Shown: one piece after another, positions 17,703-25,726 of the stretch
Layout of the letters: each line of letters opens with the position of its first letter
Numbering within the stretch: the first letter of the stretch is position 1
Origin: JAHEJA01 sp965656445
GTDB lineage: Bacteria; Pseudomonadota; Alphaproteobacteria; Rhodobacterales; Rhodobacteraceae
Reading direction: 5' to 3'
Assembly: GCA_965656445.1 (NCBI GenBank)
Contig: CBFHKO010000001.1
Span: 868,001 to 932,000 of the forward strand
DNA length: 64,000 bases
Notes under the pieces: generated by a model
The model's input: only the letters and a program-made list of their open reading frames with translations
The model's database searches: none
Told to the model about the DNA's origin: nothing
Position numbers and translations under genes: made by a program

Positions 17703-18815
17703 TTAATAGACGACGACGCTTCGAATACTTTCGCCTGAGTGCATAAGATCAAAACCTTTGTTGATGTCATCCAAGCTCAAGGTATGTGTGATCATTGGAT
17801 CGATTTCGATTTTGCCATCCATATACCAATCAACGATCTGCGGCACATCTGTGCGGCCTCGTGCGCCACCAAAGGCCGTTCCACGCCAGACCCGGCCCGT
17901 TACCAATTGGAAGGGACGCGTGGCGATTTCTGCGCCAGCAGGTGCCACGCCGATGATGATGCTTTCGCCCCATCCTTTGTGGGCCGCTTCTAGGGCTGTG
18001 CGCATAACCTGTACATTTCCAGTCGCATCAAAGGTGTAATCGGCGCCGCCTTTGGTGAGGTTTACGAGATATGGAACGAGATCGCCGTCGACTTCAGACG
18101 GGTTCACAAAATCTGTCATGCCAAAACGCTCGGCCATTTCCTTTTTGTCGTTGTTTAAATCAACGCCAACAATTTGATCGGCGCCTGCCAAACGGAGACC
18201 TTGGATCACATTTAGGCCAATGCCACCCAAGCCAAAGACGATTGCGCGGCTACCTATTTCGACCTTGGCCGTATTGATGACCGCGCCGATACCTGTCGTG
18301 ACGCCGCAGCCGATATAACACACCTTATCGAACGGAGCATCAGGGCGAATTTTTGCAAGGGCGATTTCGGGTAAAACAGTGTGGTTTGAGAATGTCGAAC
18401 AGCCCATGTAATGAAGAATTGGCGTGCCATCCAACATGCTGAAACGGCTTGTCCCATCGGGCATCACGCCGCGACCTTGCGTTTCGCGGATCGACTGACA
18501 GAGGTTGGTTTTGGGGTGCAAACAGTATTCACATTCACGGCACTCAGGTGTGTAGAGCGGGATAACATGATCCCCTACTTTTAGGTCTTTGACGCCTGGT
18601 CCAACTTCGACAACAACGCCTGCGCCTTCATGGCCGAGAATGGCCGGGAACATGCCCTCGGGATCCGCGCCAGACAAGGTGAATTCATCGGTATGACAGA
18701 TACCTGTTGCCTTGATTTCAACCAAGACTTCGCCTTCTTTTGGGCCATCTAGGTTCACTTCCATGATTTCTAATGGCTTGCCAGCTTCGATGGCAACGGC
18801 TGCACGTGTGCGCAT
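17703..18815 (-). CDS. adhI: S-(hydroxymethyl)glutathione dehydrogenase / class III alcohol dehydrogenase
   Basis: This enzyme oxidises S-hydroxymethylglutathione, formed from formaldehyde and glutathione, to S-formylglutathione with NAD+. The 370-aa protein has the catalytic zinc site (GICHTDEF, GHEGAGVVVEVG), the structural zinc cysteines CRECEYCLHPKTNLC, and the nucleotide fold FGLGGIGLNVIQG. The C-terminus is HSGESIRSVVVY. An upstream extension to 18929 is open but non-homologous; the ATG at 18815 has GGGAG ahead of it. Along with fghA it completes formaldehyde detoxification, relevant to demethylation reactions such as that of the dehydrogenase at 57192-59696. Also called frmA or flhA in other bacteria. 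Confidence 0.95.
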   Translation of the reverse strand: MRTRAAVAIEAGKPLEIMEVNLDGPKEGEVLVEIKATGICHTDEFTLSGADPEGMFPAILGHEGAGVVVEVGPGVKDLKVGDHVIPLYTPECRECEYCLHPKTNLCQSIRETQGRGVMPDGTSRFSMLDGTPILHYMGCSTFSNHTVLPEIALAKIRPDAPFDKVCYIGCGVTTGIGAVINTAKVEIGSRAIVFGLGGIGLNVIQGLRLAGADQIVGVDLNNDKKEMAERFGMTDFVNPSEVDGDLVPYLVNLTKGGADYTFDATGNVQVMRTALEAAHKGWGESIIIGVAPAGAEIATRPFQLVTGRVWRGTAFGGARGRTDVPQIVDWYMDGKIEIDPMITHTLSLDDINKGFDLMHSGESIRSVVVY

Positions 18816-18892
18816 AATGGTCTCCCTTTTTGATTTAGTCGGACTGTGGCCCAGATTTAGCTGCGGGGCAATATTGTTTGTGGGCTGGATTG

Positions 18893-18961
18893 AAAAAAGG
18901 GGGCGATGCCCCCTCTTGGCGAATGCCAATTCACCCCTTGAGTATTTTCACAAAGCTGAAA
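18893..18961 (-). terminator. terminator-associated repeat, copy B, after the cytochrome c' gene
   Basis: Immediately after the cytochrome c' stop, minus strand: conserved block (complement of GAGTATTTTCACAAAGCTGA), stem TTGGC/GCCAA (18916-18929, loop different from copy A), then GGGGGC/GCCCCC (18899-18913) followed by TTTTTTC. It is a good Rho-independent terminator and isolates the cytochrome gene from adhI. Confidence 0.8.
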
Positions 18962-19396
18962 TTATTTTTTCATGCGGTATTGTTTATGGCATGCGCTACA
19001 GGTGCCACCAATATTGCCCATGCCTGCGCGAATTCCATCAAGCGATGAGACATCTGTGCCTTCGAGCATGAAGCTAAAATCATCCGCTTTTTCAACGAAG
19101 TCATCCCAATTGGCCCAAATCGCAGGAAGGGATTCCGATTTTGGATCAGTTTCATTTGCCTCAAAGGTGGGCGCGATTTGTTCGCTCGCGGCCTTAAGTG
19201 ACGCCAGAGCAGCCTCTGCTTGAGCGGCATCAAAGGCAACAGCCCCTTTTGCCATACCGCCGAGAACACCCATGCCATCTTTGATGACTTGCATATTTTT
19301 CATACGTTCAATGACGGCTTGGTTTTTGACGCCCTCATGCCCAACAACAGGCGTGGCCGCCGCGAATAGTAAACTGAGTGCTATAATCTTTTTCAT
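18962..19396 (-). CDS. cytochrome c' (class II c-type cytochrome)
   Basis: The 144-aa precursor starts with a Sec signal peptide (MKKIIALSLLFAAATPVVGH). The mature four-helix protein carries its haem motif near the C-terminus, CSACHKQYRMKK, which is the class II arrangement of cytochrome c' and c-556. It keeps the early Met-containing helix (VIERMKNMQVIKDGMG). Cytochromes c' bind NO and CO in the periplasm and help resist nitrosative stress; low-spin c-556 relatives carry electrons. Which subtype this is cannot be fixed from sequence alone. It is divergent from imuB with about 100 bases between starts. Confidence 0.88.
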   Translation of the reverse strand: MKKIIALSLLFAAATPVVGHEGVKNQAVIERMKNMQVIKDGMGVLGGMAKGAVAFDAAQAEAALASLKAASEQIAPTFEANETDPKSESLPAIWANWDDFVEKADDFSFMLEGTDVSSLDGIRAGMGNIGGTCSACHKQYRMKK

Positions 19397-19434
19397 AACC
19401 TAATCCTTTTTTCTTTTCATGCTCGCTCAGGTTA

Positions 19435-19463
19435 TTGGTTTTTGCAAGTCACAAGTTTATACA
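19435..19463 (+). promoter_or_regulatory. predicted imuB promoter
   Basis: TTGGTT (19435-19440) and TATACA (19458-19463) are spaced by 17 bases. A start near 19470 would place the LexA box right at or just after the transcription start, a normal position for SOS repression. Confidence 0.4.
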
Positions 19464-19471
19464 CAAGATTA

Positions 19472-19486
19472 GAACAAAAAGTGAAC
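19472..19486 (+). promoter_or_regulatory. LexA (SOS) box before imuB
   Basis: GAACAAAAAGTGAAC matches the alphaproteobacterial LexA operator GAAC-N7-GAAC exactly. It ends 11 bases before the chosen imuB start codon, so damage-inducible expression of imuB is expected. Confidence 0.85.
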
Positions 19487-19497
19487 ATTTAGAATCA

Positions 19498-21153
19498 ATG
19501 GCTAATCGACGGATCATATCATTGTGGTTTCCACGGCTCGGCGTGGAACGTGTTTTGCGACAGCGACGCGATGGGTTTGAGGGTCCTATGGCGATTGTGC
19601 AGGATCAAAATCAGATGCAAATCGTGTCCTCATTGACGCCAGCCGCCGAAGCGGTGGGGCTCCGTGTGGGGCAACCCTTGCGAGACGCCCAAGCGATGTG
19701 TCCAGAGCTCATCACACGCTTGCGCAATCCTCAAGCGGAACTCACCTTTTTGCGCAGCCTCGCACGGTGGGCCGGTAAATTCACGCCGTGGGTTGGAATT
19801 GATGCCCCCTCGGGTTTGACGTTAGACATCACTGGCTGTGCACATCTCTTTGGGTCCGAAGAGGGATTGGTAGAGGCTATGTGCGACGACTGTCAGTCCC
19901 TTGGGGTTAGCGTTTATGCAGGATGTGCCGATACGGTTGGGGCGGCTTGGGCTTTGGCGCGGTATTCTGGACAAACGGCGCAGAGCCATCGCTCTGGCGA
20001 TGCGATTGATCAAGAAGCGCGCGCAACACGGTCGCGCGCGGTGAAGCGGCGCAATTGGGAACGCGGGGGCGCGCGCCCAACGGTAAAAGTCGCAAAAGAA
20101 CGCGTCCATTTTATTGCCCCCTCTGGTGTAGCGCATGATCAGCTCAAAGATTTACCCATTGCGGCCTTGCGATTGGACAGTGCAATCGTTGAACAATTAT
20201 CACGATTAGGATTGCGGCGCATTGGTGATTTAGCGGGCCAACCCCGTGCAGGACTGGCGCGCCGATTTGGTAAAGAGTTGGTCCTGAGGCTAGATCAAGC
20301 AATGGGAAGCACACCCGAACCTGTGTCGCCAATAAAGGACATTCCGCATTTTGGGGTTCGAATGGGGTTTCCTGATCCTATCGGCCTGCACGAGGATATT
20401 ATCGCAGCACTTGATCGGCTACTGCCGCGATTGTGTGACAAGCTTACCCTGCATTCCAAGGGCGCGCGACGGGTCCGCGTTCAAGGATTTTGCGCCGATG
20501 ACACGATGAGCTCGATTGATGTCGGCTTGGCAAAAGCCAGCGATGATCCCGAGCGCATCCGCCCCTTGCTCATTTTGAGGCTGGACGAGTTGGATGTTGG
20601 GTTTGGATTAGACGTTCTCAGGCTTGAGGCCTATGTCACAGAACCGCTCTATCAGAGAGAAATGACAGGTCACCTAGAAGCAGGGGCACGTGTGAAAGCG
20701 GGATTACAGCAAGAAAACGCTGTTTTGGATTTGATTGGACGACTAGGCGCGCGGCTGGGGATGGATGCCATTACGCGCCTTCATCCTGCGCAAAGCCATA
20801 TCCCTGAAAAGACATATAATGTTTTATCCGCAGCGTGGTCAGAGCCCTGTGAGAATTGGCCCGATCATCATAAAATTCGGCCCACTGTAATGTGGCCCGT
20901 TGAACTTATCCAAGCTCCCGAAAACCCCACACCCCCGTCACAGTTTGTCTGGCGTGGCCGCAGGTTAGAAATAGAAAGTGCCGTTGGTCCAGAACGCATC
21001 GCCCCAGAATGGTGGTTAGACGATCCCAATTGGCGCAGCGGTGTGCGGGATTATTGGCGCGTCACCTGTAAAAGCGGCGATCAACTTTGGCTTTTCTTTG
21101 CTTATGGGGCCACGATGTCAGGCGGCTGGTTTTGCCAAGGACAATTTGGATAG
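19498..21153 (+). CDS. imuB: ImuB, inactive Y-family DNA polymerase-like mutagenesis protein
   Basis: ImuB bridges the beta clamp and DnaE2 in damage-induced mutagenesis. The 551-aa protein follows the Y-family layout (palm and fingers about 1-240, little finger about 320-420), but the metal-binding acidic residues are missing: the first motif reads IISLWFPRLGVERVLRQ and the second GLTLDITGCAHLFG. The C-terminal region ends with RDYWRVTCKSGDQLWLFF, typical of ImuB. An arginine-rich low-complexity insert lies near residues 165-205. The ATG at 19498 was chosen because MANRRIISLWFPRLG is the family N-terminus and the LexA box sits just before it. No imuA or dnaE2 gene lies in this window. Confidence 0.9.
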   Translation: MANRRIISLWFPRLGVERVLRQRRDGFEGPMAIVQDQNQMQIVSSLTPAAEAVGLRVGQPLRDAQAMCPELITRLRNPQAELTFLRSLARWAGKFTPWVGIDAPSGLTLDITGCAHLFGSEEGLVEAMCDDCQSLGVSVYAGCADTVGAAWALARYSGQTAQSHRSGDAIDQEARATRSRAVKRRNWERGGARPTVKVAKERVHFIAPSGVAHDQLKDLPIAALRLDSAIVEQLSRLGLRRIGDLAGQPRAGLARRFGKELVLRLDQAMGSTPEPVSPIKDIPHFGVRMGFPDPIGLHEDIIAALDRLLPRLCDKLTLHSKGARRVRVQGFCADDTMSSIDVGLAKASDDPERIRPLLILRLDELDVGFGLDVLRLEAYVTEPLYQREMTGHLEAGARVKAGLQQENAVLDLIGRLGARLGMDAITRLHPAQSHIPEKTYNVLSAAWSEPCENWPDHHKIRPTVMWPVELIQAPENPTPPSQFVWRGRRLEIESAVGPERIAPEWWLDDPNWRSGVRDYWRVTCKSGDQLWLFFAYGATMSGGWFCQGQFG

Positions 21154-21174
21154 GGCATGTCATCCATGAGCAAA

Positions 21175-21210
21175 CGCCTTCGGCGAGAGTATTTTGGCAA
21201 AGATGAAGAC
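21175..21210 (-). terminator. terminator-associated repeat, copy C, after allE
   Basis: On the minus strand, five bases after the allE stop, the block complementary to GAGTATTTTGGCAAAGATGA (21187-21206) is followed by stem CGCC/GGCG (21175-21185) and TTTG. The block differs from copy A at only two of 24 positions, but the hairpin sequence is different and shorter. Confidence 0.65.
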
Positions 21211-21215
21211 TATCC

Positions 21216-22040
21216 TCAGAAAGGAAGCTTCATGTGGCGGTTCACATCTTTGTAGAGAAGATAACGGAATTTACCCGGACCGCCCGCATAGCAGGCTTGA
21301 GGGCAAAAGGCGCGTAACCACATATAGTCCCCTGCTTCGACTTCGACCCAGTCTTGGTTCAAGCGATAGACGGCTTTGCCCTCTAGGACATAGAGTCCAT
21401 GCTCCATAACATGCGTTTCCGCAAAGGGGATAACGGCACCGGGTTCAAAGGTGACAATGTTCACATGCATGTCGTGGCGCAAATCCGTCGGGTCCACAAA
21501 GCGAGAGGTCGCCCATTTCCCATCTGTTCCTGGCATAGGGGTCGGAGGGACGAGGGATTCATGCGTGACAAAAGCCTCTGGATGATCAAGCCCATCAACG
21601 GCTTCGTATGCTTTACGCACCCAGTGGAATGTGGCCACAGCATCAGAGCGGTTAAAAATTTCCCATGTTTGACCCGCTGGAATATAGGCATAGCCCCCTG
21701 TTTCCAAGACATGCTGTGTCCCATCCAAAGACAATTCCACCGTTCCAGACACAACAAACACAACACCTTGGGCCGCCATGTTCGTTTCAGGCCGTTTGCT
21801 TCCGCCCTGAGGGTCGAGTTCAACAATATACTGGCTAAAGGTTTCAGCGAACCCAGACAAAGGCCGCGACAACACCCACATGCGCATACCTGTCCAAAAC
21901 GGCAGGTAAGACGTCACAATATCCGTATATGTCCCTTTGGGGATAACGGCATAAGCCTCTGTGAACATTGCCCGATCCGTCAGCAACTGTGTCTGAGGTG
22001 GCAGCCCACCCTTAGGCGCATAGTAGGGGGTATCTGACAT
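21216..22040 (-). CDS. allE: (S)-ureidoglycine aminohydrolase, bicupin
   Basis: AllE (UGHY) releases ammonia from (S)-ureidoglycine to give (S)-ureidoglycolate in allantoin breakdown. The 274-aa protein contains two cupin barrels. The second has the characteristic metal-site run HVMEHGLYVLEGKAVYRL and continues with VEAGDYMWLRAFCPQACYAG, matching the family. Its length fits. The gene stands alone here: no allantoinase, allantoate amidohydrolase or ureidoglycolate lyase gene is next to it, so the rest of the purine-ureide pathway must lie elsewhere. A terminator-associated repeat follows it. Confidence 0.9.
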   Translation of the reverse strand: MSDTPYYAPKGGLPPQTQLLTDRAMFTEAYAVIPKGTYTDIVTSYLPFWTGMRMWVLSRPLSGFAETFSQYIVELDPQGGSKRPETNMAAQGVVFVVSGTVELSLDGTQHVLETGGYAYIPAGQTWEIFNRSDAVATFHWVRKAYEAVDGLDHPEAFVTHESLVPPTPMPGTDGKWATSRFVDPTDLRHDMHVNIVTFEPGAVIPFAETHVMEHGLYVLEGKAVYRLNQDWVEVEAGDYMWLRAFCPQACYAGGPGKFRYLLYKDVNRHMKLPF

Positions 22041-22138
22041 GGTTGGTCCCTTGTAAGCTTTACACTAGAGGTAACGACACTCTGCCGACTTTCATAGACG
22101 GGGCGACGCCACAAAGACTATCTTGGGAAATTTGAAAA

Positions 22139-23440
22139 TCACTCTAATCCTTCGGGCATTCCGACAATCATAAAGCGGAGGGCATCGGGCTGAATAAGGC
22201 GTTTGGCAATACGCTTGGTATCTTCAAGTGTCACAGCCTCGATATAGGAATTGCGGTTTTTTACGTAGTCAGGGGTCAGACCATCATATTGCATTCCAAC
22301 GAGGATGTTCGCGATGCGGGCGTTCCCGTCGAACCGCAATGGATATGCCCCCGTCAAATAGGTTTTAGCCTGCGATAACTCTTCTTCGGTCACGCCATTT
22401 TCTGCGATATCCCGCCAGAGGTCTTGGACGACCTCAACCGCCTCTTTGACCCGATCATTCGCTGTTGCAAACTGCCCAAGGTAGAGATCCGCATAAGCGC
22501 GCGACGACAAGTATGATCCTACACCATAGGTCAAACCCCGTTTCTCACGCAGCTCTGTCATCAGCCTGCTTTCAAAATTGCCACCGCCAATAATTGTGTT
22601 CAACACATAAGCCGCAAAGAAATCTGGATCATCCCGATCGATTCCCGCGTGGCCAAACAAAATCACCGATTGTGGCGTATCAAATGGTACGACACGCACC
22701 CCTGTTTCCAGTGAGATATCCGCCTCAGCTGGCAAAGCAAGGGGCGTGGTTTCGGGAAGATCCCCGAGCAAATCATCAATGAGCTCAGACAAATCTTGTG
22801 CTGAAATATCACCAACGGCAGAGACGATAACCCTGTCGCGAACAAGGATTTGTTTGTGAATGTCCGCTAGATCCTGTTTGGTAATGGACCCAACCGTGTC
22901 CACGGTTCCGATGTCCTCAGAGCCATAGGGATGATCTCCGAATGCTTCTGCGTTCCAGGCGCGGCCCACCATTTTATTGGGGTCTTTTTCTTGGGACTGA
23001 ATGATCGACACAACTTGGGATTTCACGCGATCTACGGCATCTTGGTCAAATCGTGGTTCAACCAAAGACTGACGCAGCAAGGCAACAGCCTCATCCCGAT
23101 TCTCGGTCAAGAACCGAGCGGAGACAGACACCGCGTCGGAATAGGCATCATAACCAAAGCTCGCCGCAAGGCTGTCACGGGCCGTACTAAAGCGTCGGGC
23201 GTCCATATCGCCTGAGCCTTCTTCGAGAAGGCCCATCATGAGATTAACGATACCGCGTTTTTCAAGCGGCTCTACTGACGTTCCCCCTTTGAACCGAAGC
23301 TCCAACGCCACAAATGGAATGTTGCGGTCTTCGACCAACCAAGCCGATATGCCACCATCAGTTTCGACCTGTTGGATATCTGTCGCGGCCTGAAGCGGCA
23401 GGCCTAGGATAATCAAAACTGCAAAAAGACGACTGATCAT
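22139..23440 (-). CDS. M16-family zinc peptidase-like protein, inactive partner subunit
   Basis: The 433-aa protein begins with a signal peptide (MISRLFAVLIILGLPLQAA) and is predicted periplasmic. It has two M16 domains. The zinc-binding HxxEH is absent: the equivalent helix reads GIVNLMMGLLEEGS. It keeps the distal LREKRGLTYGVGSY segment that contains the Arg/Tyr pair of M16 peptidases. Such proteins usually pair with a catalytic subunit, and the gene directly upstream encodes one, overlapping by ATGA (23437-23440). A heterodimer cleaving small peptides is therefore likely. Confidence 0.9.
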   Translation of the reverse strand: MISRLFAVLIILGLPLQAATDIQQVETDGGISAWLVEDRNIPFVALELRFKGGTSVEPLEKRGIVNLMMGLLEEGSGDMDARRFSTARDSLAASFGYDAYSDAVSVSARFLTENRDEAVALLRQSLVEPRFDQDAVDRVKSQVVSIIQSQEKDPNKMVGRAWNAEAFGDHPYGSEDIGTVDTVGSITKQDLADIHKQILVRDRVIVSAVGDISAQDLSELIDDLLGDLPETTPLALPAEADISLETGVRVVPFDTPQSVILFGHAGIDRDDPDFFAAYVLNTIIGGGNFESRLMTELREKRGLTYGVGSYLSSRAYADLYLGQFATANDRVKEAVEVVQDLWRDIAENGVTEEELSQAKTYLTGAYPLRFDGNARIANILVGMQYDGLTPDYVKNRNSYIEAVTLEDTKRIAKRLIQPDALRFMIVGMPEGLE

Positions 23441-24777
23441 TTGCTTTCCTCCCGCGATTTTATCATCCAGCCCGTCACTGAATTTTCGGGAACCAATAGA
23501 TCCTTTGCGGCTTGGATAATCTCATCCGCTGTGACGGCCTCAAGCACATCCGGCCATGCATGCACATCCTCAATCGTCAAACCAACGGCCAATGCCTTTC
23601 CATACATATTGGCAAGGGATTGGGTGTTGTCCTGCGCGTAGATGCTTTCAGCGCGAATTTGCTTTTTAAATCGGTCTAAGTGGTCTTGATCAACACCATT
23701 CTCGATGAAATCTGCAATTGCTTGATCCATTGCTGTTTCAGCTTGCTCAAGCGTCACGTCTTGGCTGGGCACAACAACCAACGAAAAGGTGCCATCATCC
23801 ACTGAAGTTCCAGAGTAGAACGCCCCTGAATAAACGGAAACTTGGCTCTCAAATTGAAGCTTTTGCGTCAAAACAGATGTTTGGTCCCCGCCCAATAGCT
23901 GCGCCAATAGAGTTAAGGCCGCCGCTTGGGTTTGATTATCGCTGTCCCTCTCGGGTGCGATATAGGCGCGGGTCACGTAATCTTGGGTAACGCGCGCATC
24001 ATGAAAGGTCATGCGACGCTCTGACGTGTGTGGCGGTTCTTGCGGTCGTTGACGCGGGCGAAGCTCTGGATTTGCAGGGATGACGCCATAATAGGTCTGC
24101 GCCAAAGATTTAACCGTATCAGGCTCGACATCCCCTGCCACGACCAGAATGGCATTATTCGGTGCGTAATACTGTCGATAATACGCCAATGCATCGGCTA
24201 GGGTCAGCTTTTCCATTTCATGACGCCAGCCGATGATGGGGACACCATAGCGATGGTTCAAAAACAAAGCCGCGTTGCGCTGTTCCCGAAACAATGCGCC
24301 AGGATCATTTTCGACACGCATATTTCGTTCTTCGATAATCACATCACGTTCTGTGAGAATGTCCGCTTCGTCTAGATCGAGATTGACCATACGATCCGCT
24401 TCCATTTTCATCATCAACTCGAGCCGATCCGCGGCGATGCGTTGGTGATAAGCCGTATAGTCGTAACTGGTAAAAGCATTGTCCGATCCGCCGTTTTCCG
24501 CGACAGTGCGTGAGAATTCACCACTTTCAAGGGTCTTGGTTTTTTTGAACAAAAGATGTTCGAGAAAATGAGCAACACCAGAAACCCCCGGCGTTTCATC
24601 CGCAGATCCCGCTTTGTACCATACCATATGAACGACAACAGGGGCGCGGTGATCTTCGATCACGACCACGTCCATACCATTATCCAGTTTAAAGGTTGTG
24701 ACCGCGTCAGAGATTGCTCCTAACACCGGAGTACCCAGAGCCAAAATAAACCCAACAGTCAATTTTAATGCACGCAT
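23437..24777 (-). CDS. M16-family zinc peptidase, catalytic subunit, periplasmic
   Basis: The 446-aa protein begins with a signal peptide (MRALKLTVGFILALGTPVLG). The zinc motif HFLEH appears in VAHFLEHLLFKKT, with the third ligand region downstream (ERDVIIEERNMRVEND). This is the catalytic M16 arrangement (pitrilysin/processing-peptidase type). The frame is open to 24942, but the ATG at 24777 has AAAGGAGAAAGAG before it and starts a clear signal peptide. It is translationally coupled to the inactive M16 partner. The pair closes the rsmB-to-M16 gene run. Confidence 0.93.
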   Translation of the reverse strand: MRALKLTVGFILALGTPVLGAISDAVTTFKLDNGMDVVVIEDHRAPVVVHMVWYKAGSADETPGVSGVAHFLEHLLFKKTKTLESGEFSRTVAENGGSDNAFTSYDYTAYHQRIAADRLELMMKMEADRMVNLDLDEADILTERDVIIEERNMRVENDPGALFREQRNAALFLNHRYGVPIIGWRHEMEKLTLADALAYYRQYYAPNNAILVVAGDVEPDTVKSLAQTYYGVIPANPELRPRQRPQEPPHTSERRMTFHDARVTQDYVTRAYIAPERDSDNQTQAAALTLLAQLLGGDQTSVLTQKLQFESQVSVYSGAFYSGTSVDDGTFSLVVVPSQDVTLEQAETAMDQAIADFIENGVDQDHLDRFKKQIRAESIYAQDNTQSLANMYGKALAVGLTIEDVHAWPDVLEAVTADEIIQAAKDLLVPENSVTGWMIKSREESK

Positions 24778-24835
24778 CTCTTTCTCCTTTAGAAATAAGA
24801 TACGCTTGGCAATCGGGGTTTCAAGCCGCTTCGCG

Positions 24836-25195
24836 TTATCGTGATAACTTGCCACGCATCCAATTGAATAATCCACCAAGTCTTGATGGCTTTTTGGCTT
24901 GCTTGAGTGGCACCAAATCTGACGGGTCCGCATTTGGAGCACTCTGCTCGCGCGTCACCGTCTGAGACACGACAGGAATTTGGCGAACCATATCTGCGCG
25001 ATTTGGGCCATTACTCGCAGGAGATGGCAATGCCGCAAAAGAGCTCGGCATTTCCAAAGGCTTAAAGACTTGGGTCTGATAGGGATCAGGGCCCCCAGTT
25101 GGGCTATAGTAATTAATAGGCGCAGGTTTATTCCCTTTGGAACATCCTGCCACAGCTAGCGCCAGCACAACAAACAGCACACCAGATCGCTTCAT
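24836..25195 (-). CDS. small lipoprotein, DUF3035-like
   Basis: The 119-aa precursor has a lipoprotein signal with lipobox AVAGC (Cys at residue 18). The rest is proline-rich and probably largely unstructured, with a patch FKPLEMPSSFAALPSP that resembles the DUF3035 lipoproteins found next to lspA and M16 genes in Rhodobacterales; in Caulobacter a related protein is part of the outer-membrane assembly machinery. The family assignment is from memory of context and sequence style. The C-terminus is basic (NWMRGKLSR). Confidence 0.7.
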   Translation of the reverse strand: MKRSGVLFVVLALAVAGCSKGNKPAPINYYSPTGGPDPYQTQVFKPLEMPSSFAALPSPASNGPNRADMVRQIPVVSQTVTREQSAPNADPSDLVPLKQAKKPSRLGGLFNWMRGKLSR

Positions 25196-25246
25196 CCCAA
25201 TCTCCTCACCAGTTGCGAAAACAAATAGACCATACCGCGCAAAAGG

Positions 25247-25717
25247 TCATCCCTGTTTTTGAGCAGGGGGGATAATCGCCAATGCAACGGCCCCTGCAAA
25301 GATGGAAATATCCGCAACATTGAATGAAAACGGGTTAGAAAACCCACAGCAAGACATGTTCAAGAAATCAGCCACCGCACCATAGGCCACACGATCGACG
25401 ACATTGCCAATAGCGCCACCGATGAGCAAACCAGCCGCAATATATCCAATCTTGCGCGGGCGTTCCCGATAAATCCAAATCAAAACAAAACAGCAAATCG
25501 CAAGACTGATCGCAACCAAGACATATTGTGCAGAATGCGCATTATTGGAAAACAAGCCAAAGTTCATGCCCCTATTCCACGCCATTCGAAAATTCAAAAC
25601 CGGAGGCAGTACATCAATTGCAAGAACCGTTTTGAGGTCCAAGACAAAAACAACATAAAGCTTGCTAACTTGGTCCAGTATGAACGTTACAATTGCCGTT
25701 AGAAAGAGGGCGCGCAT
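25247..25717 (-). CDS. lspA: lipoprotein signal peptidase (signal peptidase II)
   Basis: LspA cleaves diacylated prolipoproteins at the lipobox. The 156-aa inner-membrane protein has four hydrophobic segments and the conserved motifs NRGMNFGLFS, GGAIGNVVDRVAYGAVADFL and FNVADISI, which contain the two catalytic aspartates. It lies 9 bases after purH and 51 bases before the DUF3035-like lipoprotein gene, itself a substrate. Length and motif order are normal. Confidence 0.96.
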   Translation of the reverse strand: MRALFLTAIVTFILDQVSKLYVVFVLDLKTVLAIDVLPPVLNFRMAWNRGMNFGLFSNNAHSAQYVLVAISLAICCFVLIWIYRERPRKIGYIAAGLLIGGAIGNVVDRVAYGAVADFLNMSCCGFSNPFSFNVADISIFAGAVALAIIPPAQKQG

Positions 25718-25726
25718 GGAGTGTCC

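Noticed and set aside
19396..19436. ATAACCT and AGGTTAT inverted repeat between cytochrome c' and imuB
   Set aside because: Arms of only seven bases separated by more than 25 bases are too weak to call an operator.
21399..22037. 212-codon open frame opposite allE
   Set aside because: Antisense shadow; the cupin protein on the minus strand is clearly real.
22100..22110. GGGGCGACGCC after the M16 gene as a fourth full repeat copy
   Set aside because: Only the GC core matches; the conserved GAGTATTT block is missing, so it is mentioned as a possible relic only.
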